Source of the DNA: DASVSL01 sp036388095
GTDB taxonomy: Bacteria > Patescibacteriota > Saccharimonadia > Saccharimonadales > Saccharimonadaceae
Length of the DNA stretch: 13,184 bases
Direction of reading: 5' to 3'
Assembly: GCA_036388095.1 (NCBI GenBank)
Contig: DASVSL010000004.1
Location: 1 to 13,184 of the forward strand
Of this stretch, positions 1 to 6,405 are shown one piece after another. Under the pieces are notes generated by a model. It saw nothing but the letters and a program-made list of their open reading frames with translations, was not told the origin of the DNA and searched no databases. The position numbers and the translations under genes were made by a program. Positions within the stretch are counted from its first letter, which is position 1, and each line of letters starts with the position of its first letter.

Positions 1-1093
1 TGTTCACGATAAAATCGGTATCATAGAACACGAGCCGGTAGCGTGGGGCGCTATTGATCGCACCCTCATAGGTCACGTCGCAGTCTGATCCGAAACGCGT
101 GACGTAGGTCGCGTAGTCTTTGGAGACTTGGTCGACGGTACCTTCATGAGGGTAGTAGCCGTTATTGCCACGCTGAACCGTGGCCACATACCCTTCCGCG
201 GGGTCAAACGCATCACCTTGTTTGGCCTTGGTGCCAGCGGTCGAGACCCCGCGTAGGCAATTACATGAACCGCTCTGCGACAATTTAAACGTGTTCTGGA
301 GGCCGTCCGTACTCGCACCTAGATCGTACCCAGTCGGCGGAGCGATATCACGGTGACGGACCGTGATATCCACGTACCACATAGCGGAGATTCCTTGGAC
401 TCTGTGAATCTGGTTGGATGGCAAGTCTTTTAGGTCAAATACCAACACGTTATTGTCGTCGTTGGTACGACTTGGGTTCGCCGGATTTGCACAGTAGACA
501 TTCTGGCTCCGAATCTCACCGTACTTAGCTTGATTTCCCACTTGGAATCGGGTGACGGGGCTGCCCGCAACGGTAAGAAAAGCAGCTGGATCATCGTATA
601 GGTACGACCCTCTGGTTATCGCGTCGGTCCGGTCGTACCGAGTCAAAGTAGAGCCATCACACAGATTCGCCCCGAGTACCCGAACTTCGCTGGCCCCGTA
701 CGCCATAGCAGCAGGGTTCGCCGTACCGTTCGCATTCGTTGGCAGATTACTGAAATAGGCACGGGCTTTGACAAAGGTCAGCGAATGCCCTGGAACGTCG
801 GCATCCTCGGGCAAATTAGCGGCCCCTGTCTGCCCTGCCCATAAGAGTAACGGTTCGTCCTGGTCGGGACCGGCAGTGCAAATCTGAGCGCCATTAGTGG
901 CATCGTTCATCGACGTCAACGGTCCCCAAAGGTCGCAGTCGTTCATCGTCGCGCCTTCGTCATCAAAGAACATCGTACCGAGCGCAGCTGCTTTTGGTGA
1001 AGCCAGGGTTACCACCAAAAGCAGTGTCAACGTCACACCAGCAACAACGATCATCCAGGGTGCTCCTGCGATGGTCCGAATCACACAAAACAT
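1..1093 (-). CDS. Cysteine-rich exported protein of unknown function (3' end missing)
   Basis: An uninterrupted frame of 364 codons runs from an ATG at 1093 down to the left edge without a stop, so the gene is C-terminally truncated by the window. Residues 1-37 form a signal peptide or signal anchor: one arginine at position 6, a long hydrophobic core at about 14-31, and an A-A-A stretch at 35-37 where cleavage is likely. The rest is hydrophilic, rich in Asp, Asn, Gly and Thr, and contains about eight cysteines, including a C-N-C pair, suggesting disulfides outside the membrane. The ATG shares one base with the stop of the upstream membrane protein (TGATG), so the two are probably translationally coupled and may work together at the cell surface. 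I recognise no family or active site. The reading frame and export signal are well supported; the function is unknown. Confidence 0.8.
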   Translation of the reverse strand, partial: MFCVIRTIAGAPWMIVVAGVTLTLLLVVTLASPKAAALGTMFFDDEGATMNDCDLWGPLTSMNDATNGAQICTAGPDQDEPLLLWAGQTGAANLPEDADVPGHSLTFVKARAYFSNLPTNANGTANPAAMAYGASEVRVLGANLCDGSTLTRYDRTDAITRGSYLYDDPAAFLTVAGSPVTRFQVGNQAKYGEIRSQNVYCANPANPSRTNDDNNVLVFDLKDLPSNQIHRVQGISAMWYVDITVRHRDIAPPTGYDLGASTDGLQNTFKLSQSGSCNCLRGVSTAGTKAKQGDAFDPAEGYVATVQRGNNGYYPHEGTVDQVSKDYATYVTRFGSDCDVTYEGAINSAPRYRLVFYDTDFIVN

Positions 1094-1728
1094 CAGCGCC
1101 GCTCTGCCTGCAACTGGTTAATCGCGATGTGCCGTTTCATGAAAGCAAGTGTCTCATTTGTACTTTCTGTGCTCGTCGAGGTGGCCTCTAGACGACGCTT
1201 GGCTTCAGTCAGCTGCGTGACGGCGACGACATGCTCACCATTACTCTCAGCGTTCATCCCATAATCATAGAAGTACTGGTACCCTACCGTTTTGTCGGCC
1301 AGCTGCGCCCCGACTGCGTAGGCGTCGAGAGATTTGTCATAGGCTTGTACACTTCGTAGCGCTTTGGCTGCGCGCCAGGCGTTCTTGTGAGTTTTGAGTG
1401 TCCCTTTTGTTATGTCATGTGATTTGAGGTGAGTTGTACCAACGCCAATTTGCCGTTCTAACTGGGCGTCGATTTGGGCGGGTGTCATGCGATCGTAGTT
1501 TTCGTCGTCGACACGTATGGTCGCGAGAACCGGGTTTTGGACGGTCGGCGTGGTGAGCTGCCGATACAAAAGCCACCCTACCAGCAGCAAACTACCAGCG
1601 ACAAGTACGGTGCCGATCACGACCATTCGCCGATGCCTCGGGCCAAGAACCCATGCCAGGATGCTCCGAGGCACCAGACGCGATAATCGCCCTCGATTGG
1701 CCTCTGCTTCCGCCACCTTGTTGTCCAT
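1093..1728 (-). CDS. Single-pass membrane protein with TPR-like helical exterior domain
   Basis: This 211-residue protein has a basic N-terminal tail (arginine-rich, about 13-34), one transmembrane helix at about 35-55, and a soluble C-terminal part of about 155 residues. By the positive-inside rule the large part should lie outside. That part is Ala-, Glu- and Lys-rich and looks alpha-helical; residues about 110-205 resemble tetratricopeptide-type helical repeats, with a weak alternation of Tyr/Ala positions, but no clean TPR consensus can be read. The stop overlaps the ATG of the next gene by one base, implying an operon of a membrane anchor plus an exported partner. No convincing Shine-Dalgarno sequence precedes the ATG at 1728, so the message may be leaderless or the start weak. 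A scaffold or adaptor role is only a guess. Confidence 0.75.
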   Translation of the reverse strand: MDNKVAEAEANRGRLSRLVPRSILAWVLGPRHRRMVVIGTVLVAGSLLLVGWLLYRQLTTPTVQNPVLATIRVDDENYDRMTPAQIDAQLERQIGVGTTHLKSHDITKGTLKTHKNAWRAAKALRSVQAYDKSLDAYAVGAQLADKTVGYQYFYDYGMNAESNGEHVVAVTQLTEAKRRLEATSTSTESTNETLAFMKRHIAINQLQAERR

Positions 1729-1807
1729 ATAAGCATTAGCTTAGCAGACGTTCGCTCTGGCCGACCAGTTTTGCGAACAAACACGACGCGTTGCCGCAAT
1801 CGAGCAT

Positions 1808-1832
1808 GAAAAAGCACGGCCGAAACCGTGCT
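1808..1832 (-). terminator. Rho-independent terminator of gene A
   Basis: On the minus strand a 7-bp stem (AGCACGG / CCGTGCT) closes a six-base loop and is followed directly by a run of T (TTTTTC). It lies about 60 bases beyond the stop of the gene at 1893-2849 and ends that transcript before the next minus-strand gene at 1728. Confidence 0.75.
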
Positions 1833-1855
1833 CATGTACCCGTGCGAGAGACCTG

Positions 1856-1887
1856 CAGGAGGGCGGGACGCGTGCCCCGCCCTCCTG
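1856..1887 (-). repeat. 12-bp perfect GC-rich hairpin just after the gene A stop
   Basis: The inverted repeat CAGGAGGGCGGG / CCCGCCCTCCTG (arms 1856-1867 and 1876-1887, eight-base loop) begins five bases past the stop codon. It has no T-run, so it is not itself a classical terminator; the T-tailed hairpin at 1808-1832 follows. It could protect the 3' end of the mRNA. Confidence 0.8.
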
Positions 1888-1892
1888 AGGAG

Positions 1893-2849
1893 TCAGCGTC
1901 GGGTGGTGCCGACCGTCCAGGACTTCACGCGGACCCCGTTCTTGTAGAGTTGGACCACGTAGGTCCCGCTCTTGTAGGCGAAGGTGCGCGCCCACGTGTC
2001 GGAGTCGCTGAACGACTGCGACGTCTGGAACGCCGTGGTCGCGTAGCGGTCGGACTGGCCCTGCTTCTTGACGGTGATCTTCCACGCGAGGCGGTCACCG
2101 ACGGTGGTGTTCGCCGGCTGCGTGTCGGAGTACATCGTCACCTTGAGGTACCGATTCTTGGTGGTCGCCGTGTACCCGCCGGTGACGTCCGCCTCGGTGG
2201 TAGCAGGCGGCTCCGCCTGGTTGGTGAAGGTGTACCGGTCGGCGCCGTAGGTGATGCTCTCGATGCGACCGTCACCCAGCACGCCCGAACCGAGGCTGAA
2301 GCCACCGGCCAGGAACCTGGCGTTGGGCATCGCGTCAGCCCACTGTGACAGCGTTCCGAACCACTCCGATCCGCTGCCGCCGTTCTCGGCGCCCGACGGG
2401 TCGGCCGCCTTGGCGTCGGCACTGGAGCCGCCCGTCAGCCACCAGACATCGCCGTAGACGACCTCGCCGACCAGCACGTTGTAGTCGTTGCCGTTGCCGT
2501 CGACGTTGTCGTAGTCGAAGACCAGCTGCTGGCCCGGTCGAGCAGTGCCGCCGCCCTCATAGTCGAGCCAGACCAGCGAGCCCGACCTCGGGAACGCGGT
2601 GCTGATGGGTTCGAAGTAGCCGGCCGCCTTGTTCAGGCTGGATCCTGGGCTGGCCGCGTCGGTCGTCCGCACCCGCAGGGTGTCTGGCAGGAAGGTGACC
2701 TCGCCGCTAGCTCGGGTCTCGCTGGTGTTGAGCTCGCCCGGCCGCACGACAGTGTCACTAGCGACGGCCTGAGCCGACGTCGGCAGCATCACGATCGATA
2801 CCGCCACCGCGAGTCCGCCGACAATACTTGTGAAGCGATTGCTACGCAT
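1893..2849 (-). CDS. Gene A: cysteine-free secreted protein of unknown function
   Basis: With the start at 2849 the product has 318 residues. This start is chosen because AAAAGGAA lies six bases upstream and because it gives a textbook signal peptide: basic residues 2-5, hydrophobic core 9-23, and an A-Q-A cleavage site ending at about residue 28. The longer in-frame start at 2954 would place 35 hydrophilic residues in front of it. The mature protein has an N-terminal domain (about 29-211) rich in Gly, Asp and aromatic residues, a Pro/Thr-rich linker (about 212-230), and a C-terminal domain (about 231-318) whose alternating hydrophobic pattern suggests a beta-sandwich. I see no cysteine and no catalytic motif. 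It is a single-gene transcript with its own promoter and terminator and looks more GC-rich than its flanks. An adhesin or surface-binding role is possible but unproven. Confidence 0.75.
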   Translation of the reverse strand: MRSNRFTSIVGGLAVAVSIVMLPTSAQAVASDTVVRPGELNTSETRASGEVTFLPDTLRVRTTDAASPGSSLNKAAGYFEPISTAFPRSGSLVWLDYEGGGTARPGQQLVFDYDNVDGNGNDYNVLVGEVVYGDVWWLTGGSSADAKAADPSGAENGGSGSEWFGTLSQWADAMPNARFLAGGFSLGSGVLGDGRIESITYGADRYTFTNQAEPPATTEADVTGGYTATTKNRYLKVTMYSDTQPANTTVGDRLAWKITVKKQGQSDRYATTAFQTSQSFSDSDTWARTFAYKSGTYVVQLYKNGVRVKSWTVGTTRR

Positions 2850-2958
2850 AAAGGATTCCTTTTCCCTCATCCGGCCCCCTTGTAGGACACGGCTCAACGT
2901 CACGTCGTAACCTGACGTTGAGCCGTGTCCCTCGGCAATAATCGTGAGGCGCATTCAT
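2842..2958 (-). CDS. Possible leader ORF (38 codons) overlapping the gene A start
   Basis: An ATG at 2958 follows a strong AAGGAG Shine-Dalgarno sequence (2967-2972 on the opposite strand, eight-base spacing) and opens a 38-codon frame. Its stop TAG at 2842-2844 lies just inside gene A, the two overlapping around the ATGCGTAG sequence. The predicted peptide is Arg-rich with no signal. The 18-bp hairpin at 2885-2930 lies entirely inside it. The layout resembles leader peptides that control a downstream start through an mRNA hairpin. The alternative is that the same Shine-Dalgarno serves the ATG at 2954, which is in the gene A frame and would extend gene A, although that spacing is long (12 bases) and buries the signal peptide. 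Confidence 0.35.
   Translation of the reverse strand: MNAPHDYCRGTRLNVRLRRDVEPCPTRGPDEGKGILYA
2885..2930 (-). promoter_or_regulatory. 18-bp perfect hairpin in the gene A leader
   Basis: Arms 2885-2902 and 2913-2930 are perfectly complementary over 18 bases (GGACACGGCTCAACGTCA and its complement) around a ten-base loop. The structure ends about 36 bases before the gene A start and is not followed by a T-run on either strand, so it is not a simple terminator. In the RNA it would be very stable and would sit between the leader-ORF start and the gene A ribosome binding site. Confidence 0.85.
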
Positions 2959-3057
2959 TGGGCGCTCTCCTTCTCGTTCGCGTAAAAGGTACGTCAATCG
3001 CACGAATAACCCTTGCAATGCTGCAAGTCGTTGTCTCGTTGCGACGAATCTCGCGAC

Positions 3058-3086
3058 ACTATGGCGTAAACGTCACCGTATGTCAA
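3058..3086 (-). promoter_or_regulatory. Sigma-70-type promoter for gene A
   Basis: On the minus strand TTGACA (3081-3086) and CATAGT (3058-3063) are separated by 17 bases. The predicted start near 3051 gives a leader of about 200 nt that carries a small hairpin CTTGCA-ATGC-TGCAAG (3012-3027), the leader ORF and the 18-bp hairpin. The -35 is consensus; the -10 matches 4 of 6. Confidence 0.55.
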
Positions 3087-3131
3087 CGATGCTTAACCCG
3101 TAACCCCACTTCGCCGAACACCGTACAATGC

Positions 3132-3160
3132 TTACGTAAATGTTATTACACCATTATTAT
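3132..3160 (+). promoter_or_regulatory. Candidate promoter for the PLD-like gene
   Basis: TTACGT (3132-3137) and TATTAT (3155-3160) are spaced by 17 bases and would start transcription near 3167, about 55 bases before the chosen start codon. The hexamers are imperfect and the region is AT-rich, so other positions such as TATAAG near 3184 are possible. Confidence 0.4.
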
Positions 3161-3222
3161 GCGTAAACTACTTTTCATGGTTATATAAGGTTTATATGTC
3201 AGCGACCGTAAGGAGTGTTCCT

Positions 3223-4479
3223 ATGTCCCAAATCAGATTGCTGACGTGCCTCGCTCTTATCTCGGCGACCTTGTGTGTTATATATTCCAACCCGGTTAAC
3301 GCCTACGCCCCGCCCGCCGGGCCGATTTTTAATAACCCATCCAACCACCCAAACGGTCCATCCGCCACCATCATCCAAGACCGGATCGAAACCATGATTG
3401 ACCACGCACCAAAAGGCTCAACGATCCGTATCGTCACCCTGCGTTTCGACCTCAAATCCACTCTCAACGCCCTCCGCCGGGCGCACAACCGCGGCGTCAT
3501 TGTCCGCTTCGTCATCCCTGATGTGCATGCCAAGGACCCATATGTCGTCGGACTGGCTCGTAATTTGAACAAGCGGAGCTTCAAGGGTGACACCAGTTAC
3601 GTTGCCTACTGCCACCTTGCCTGTTACGCTGACGCCCCAAGTAGCGTCTTACACCCCAAGATTTATATGTTCTCGCAAACCGGCACCGCCCGCCACGTCG
3701 TCATGACATCGTCGGCTAACTTGACCCACAACATGGTTTCACGCGCCTACAACGACGCCTACACAGCAGTCGGCGACGCCGCGATCTACACCAACATGCG
3801 CCGATATTTTGATGGTATGCGCGATGACAAAACGCCGCGGGCAAACCCGCACCGGACGTTTAGTATGCAAAGTGGGCGCTTGGTCTATGAATACTTCCCC
3901 GACACTCAGTCGCCCTTAGGCAAAGATTCGTATAGCCGGATCTTCGATTCGATCACCTGCACCGGTGCTGCCAAAACAGGCGGCGACGGCAATGGCCACA
4001 CCGTCGTCAGCGTCGTCACTCCGCTATGGGCTGGCAGCCGCACCGACCTCGCGCGGCGCTTGGTCTACCTGCACCGCCGTGGCTGCGTCGTAAACGTGCT
4101 AGTGGCCACCGCGGGCACCGATGCCGTCGTCATGAAAACCTTGCTCGATGGTGGCGTCACCGTCCGGGACAGTGCCAAGTTCAATCGAGCTGGTAAACGG
4201 ATCCTGTACGCCCATTCCAAATACATCGCCATCAGCGGTGTCTACGGCGCCAACCGGACGGCCAACACCGTCTTTACCGGCAGTGCCAACATGAGTCGGG
4301 TCGGTGTTACGGCGTCGGACAACGTCCTGGTTCGCATCAAAAACAGCCCGGCAACCTACCGGGACTACAAACGAAATTTCAATTACATCTGGCGCGACAG
4401 CACACCAGTCACCGCCGCCACGGCCCTGCGCGCACCGGTCATTGACGATACGACCGAGCGACAACTTGACGACGAATAA
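3223..4479 (+). CDS. Secreted phospholipase D-like (HKD superfamily) protein
   Basis: The start at 3223 is preferred over the in-frame ATG at 3196 because AAGGAG lies seven bases upstream and it gives a clean signal peptide (hydrophobic core about 4-22, cleavage near the V-N-A at 25-27). The 418-residue product has two PLD-type halves. The first holds H144-x-K146 followed by S-S-A-N (163-166); the second holds H331-x-K333 followed by G-S-A-N (353-356). The usual Asp five residues after each Lys is Ser in both motifs. PLD-family enzymes cleave phosphodiesters through a phosphohistidine intermediate; substrates range from phospholipids to nucleic acids, so this could be an exported lipase or nuclease. 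The C-terminal tail (about 395-418) is polar and acidic. It is the only plus-strand exported gene here and converges on the gene at 4528-5121 with no obvious terminator in the 48-base gap. Confidence 0.8.
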   Translation: MSQIRLLTCLALISATLCVIYSNPVNAYAPPAGPIFNNPSNHPNGPSATIIQDRIETMIDHAPKGSTIRIVTLRFDLKSTLNALRRAHNRGVIVRFVIPDVHAKDPYVVGLARNLNKRSFKGDTSYVAYCHLACYADAPSSVLHPKIYMFSQTGTARHVVMTSSANLTHNMVSRAYNDAYTAVGDAAIYTNMRRYFDGMRDDKTPRANPHRTFSMQSGRLVYEYFPDTQSPLGKDSYSRIFDSITCTGAAKTGGDGNGHTVVSVVTPLWAGSRTDLARRLVYLHRRGCVVNVLVATAGTDAVVMKTLLDGGVTVRDSAKFNRAGKRILYAHSKYIAISGVYGANRTANTVFTGSANMSRVGVTASDNVLVRIKNSPATYRDYKRNFNYIWRDSTPVTAATALRAPVIDDTTERQLDDE

Positions 4480-4527
4480 ACCAAGTATGGTCTCAGTTTA
4501 AATCAACTCAGTATTGTATGATTTCGT

Positions 4528-5121
4528 CTACTTGAGTGACGTGCGCCCGAGCCACTTCTTTAACCGGCTTTCCGTCGGCCGTGGGACAATCTCCGGCGCC
4601 ACTCGTGGCAATTCCTCAGCGGCTTTCGTTATCAGCTCGTCAGCTTTTTTATTCATTTTCGCGAGGAACCGATCGTAAATCTGTGCTTTCTCTGGATCCG
4701 CGCTACTAGCAGAGTGGTCGATATCACGACGTGTCACCCCTTTTGAATTTTCACTGAACACCGTCCCCGCTATGTCGCCGTTCGGTTTAAGCAAATAGCT
4801 ATGAACTGCCTTATTCGGATCACTCATGTTACCGCCGATATGCATATACGACAGACCGACGAGCGTGTCATCTGCGTCTTCATTTGAAACGAACTTTTTA
4901 AAGCCGCCGCCAAACGGGTGTTCGGTGTCAGCGTACACCGTGTACTTACCTGGCTCTAAGCCAAAATTCTCAGCTTCGTAATCCGCCCGGCTACCATCCA
5001 TCGGTTCGTCATGAACACGGGCATCAACCAGCCAACGAAAGTTTTCTTGCTGCACGCGCTGCGTTTCTGATAGTTCGCGTGTACCAGTTTGTTCGGGAGT
5101 GTGGGACGACTGTTCGGTCAT
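4528..5121 (-). CDS. Soluble cytoplasmic protein of unknown function
   Basis: This 197-residue protein has no signal peptide or membrane segment. The N-terminal ~25 residues are polar (Thr, Glu, Gln, Ser) and probably disordered. The central part (about 27-130) has a G-K-Y-T-V-Y strand and a G-G-G-F-K-K-F segment, and looks like a small mixed alpha/beta domain. Residues about 140-170 are Lys/Glu/Ala-rich and probably helical, and the C-terminus is basic. I recognise no family. It has its own promoter (5166-5194) and is divergent from ychF. No clear Shine-Dalgarno precedes the ATG at 5121. The frame is consistent in composition and closed at both ends, which supports a real gene. Confidence 0.65.
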   Translation of the reverse strand: MTEQSSHTPEQTGTRELSETQRVQQENFRWLVDARVHDEPMDGSRADYEAENFGLEPGKYTVYADTEHPFGGGFKKFVSNEDADDTLVGLSYMHIGGNMSDPNKAVHSYLLKPNGDIAGTVFSENSKGVTRRDIDHSASSADPEKAQIYDRFLAKMNKKADELITKAAEELPRVAPEIVPRPTESRLKKWLGRTSLK

Positions 5122-5165
5122 ATATGATAGCTAGCTTTTTTATGTTTTATACAGAGCTAAATTAG

Positions 5166-5194
5166 ATATTATCATAGTTATGCTTATATGTCAA
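5166..5194 (-). promoter_or_regulatory. Promoter for the 4528-5121 gene
   Basis: TTGACA (5189-5194) and TAATAT (5166-5171) on the minus strand are separated by 17 bases, and TGA directly before the -10 makes it an extended -10 type. The start near 5159 gives a leader of about 40 nt. Confidence 0.6.
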
Positions 5195-5227
5195 TAATGT
5201 AGTTTAAGTAATAATTATGACCTCTGT

Positions 5228-5233
5228 TATACT
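5228..5233 (+). promoter_or_regulatory. -10 element giving a leaderless ychF mRNA
   Basis: TATACT ends seven bases before the ychF ATG at 5241, so transcription would begin on or next to the A of the start codon. There is no Shine-Dalgarno between. A -35 is weak at best (TTTAAG, 5203-5208, 19-base spacing). Confidence 0.45.
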
Positions 5234-5240
5234 GACTAGT

Positions 5241-6326
5241 ATGAGTTTATCCATCGGTATCGTCGGCCTCCCGAACGTCGGCAAATCGACGCTGTTCAAT
5301 GCGCTGACTGACAGTGATATTTTGGCGGCGAATTATCCATTTGCAACCATTGAGCCGAACACTGGCATCGTACCTGTGCCCGACGAACGACTTAGGGTAT
5401 TGCAAACAATGTACTCGGCCGAAAAAGTCATCCCAGCGACCGTCACGTTCGTCGATATCGCCGGGCTGGTGGCGGGCGCGAGTAAGGGCGAAGGCCTTGG
5501 CAACCAGTTTCTGGCCAATATCCGGACTTGCGACGCTATTGTTCACGTCGTGCGAGCCTTTGAAAACGGCGACATTTTGCGCCACGATGATTCGGCCGTC
5601 TCGCCTAAGGCCGATATCGATATCATCAACCTCGAACTGTGTCTGGCCGATCTGCAGTCGATCGACAAACGGCTGCCGAAACTCGCCAAAGAGTCAAAGG
5701 CCAACCCCGCTGCACGCGAAACGGCCAGCTACCTCGAGAGCCTCAAGCGGCACCTCGAAGCCGACACGCCGCTCAGCGCTCTGCCGTCGCTCGACCGTGA
5801 CGCCATCGCTGACCTGCAGCTGCTAACGGCCAAGCCGGTTATTTACGCCTTTAACATTGGTGAAAACGATTTGAAAGACAACGATAAGATCGCACAGCTG
5901 CAAGCACTGGTCACTCCTGCGCCCGTCGTCTTTATTTCTGCCAAGTTAGAGGAAGAACTTCGTGGCATGAGTAAGGCCGATACGAAGGAATTTCTGGCGG
6001 AGTATAATTTCACCGAAGTCGGCCTTGAGCGCTTGATCCACGCCGCCTATCAAACGCTGGGCCTGCAAAGCTACCTGACGGCCGGGCCGAAAGAAGTCCG
6101 CGCTTGGACGATTCACCAGGGTGACACCGCACCGCAAGCTGCCGGGGTTATTCATGGCGACTTTGAACGCGGCTTTATCGCCGCTAGTATCGTCAGTTAC
6201 CCCGATCTAATCGCGGCCGGTTCCGAAGCCGCCGCCAAGGCCGCGGGCAAGCTCCGTACCGAAGGTCGTGACTATGTTATGCAGCCGGACGATATTGTCG
6301 AATTTCGGTTTAACGTTTCAAAATAA
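5241..6326 (+). CDS. ychF: YchF/OLA1-family P-loop NTPase
   Basis: The 361-residue product matches the usual length of YchF (363 in E. coli) when begun at 5241; the ATG at 5217 would add eight residues not typical of the family. Visible motifs are the P-loop G-L-P-N-V-G-K-S-T (9-17), the Walker B/G3 segment D-I-A-G-L with the following G-A-S-K-G-E-G-L-G-N-Q-F signature, the N-x-x-E motif (N-I-G-E) that gives the family its preference for ATP, a middle helical domain, and a C-terminal TGS domain ending in D-I-V-E-F-R-F-N-V. YchF is a cytoplasmic, ribosome-associated ATPase linked to stress responses and redox state. It is transcribed alone and appears leaderless. The only strong structure downstream, at 6339-6380, has T-rich sequence only on the minus side, so it serves gene B. 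Confidence 0.97.
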   Translation: MSLSIGIVGLPNVGKSTLFNALTDSDILAANYPFATIEPNTGIVPVPDERLRVLQTMYSAEKVIPATVTFVDIAGLVAGASKGEGLGNQFLANIRTCDAIVHVVRAFENGDILRHDDSAVSPKADIDIINLELCLADLQSIDKRLPKLAKESKANPAARETASYLESLKRHLEADTPLSALPSLDRDAIADLQLLTAKPVIYAFNIGENDLKDNDKIAQLQALVTPAPVVFISAKLEEELRGMSKADTKEFLAEYNFTEVGLERLIHAAYQTLGLQSYLTAGPKEVRAWTIHQGDTAPQAAGVIHGDFERGFIAASIVSYPDLIAAGSEAAAKAAGKLRTEGRDYVMQPDDIVEFRFNVSK

Positions 6327-6331
6327 TGACA

Positions 6332-6400
6332 TGAAATAGGTGCCCCAGTGTCGGTCGATCGACCATGACACTGAGGCACCCTGCCCTCGCACTGTGCGAG
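6332..6400 (-). terminator. Tandem hairpins terminating gene B
   Basis: Reading the minus strand after the gene B stop, a 7-bp stem CTCGCAC-T-GTGCGAG (6386-6400) is followed by a long hairpin (arms 6339-6352 and 6367-6380, 13 pairs with one C-A mismatch). Its loop region holds the palindrome GGTCGATCGACC (6353-6364). The tail TATTTCATG is only moderately T-rich, so termination may be incomplete. Confidence 0.6.
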
Positions 6401-6405
6401 TTGCC

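Noticed and set aside
1741..2422. Long open frames opposite or out of phase with gene A (both strands)
   Set aside because: Arg/Pro-rich shadow frames caused by high GC; no start signals and no coherent protein features.
2850..2954. N-terminal extension of gene A to the ATG at 2954
   Set aside because: It would place 35 polar residues before a perfect signal peptide and run through the 18-bp hairpin; the ATG at 2849 has its own Shine-Dalgarno. Kept only as an alternative in the leader-ORF entry.
6339..6380. Terminator for ychF on the plus strand
   Set aside because: The hairpin is strong but is followed on the plus strand by GC-rich sequence with no T-run; the T-rich side faces the minus-strand gene B.
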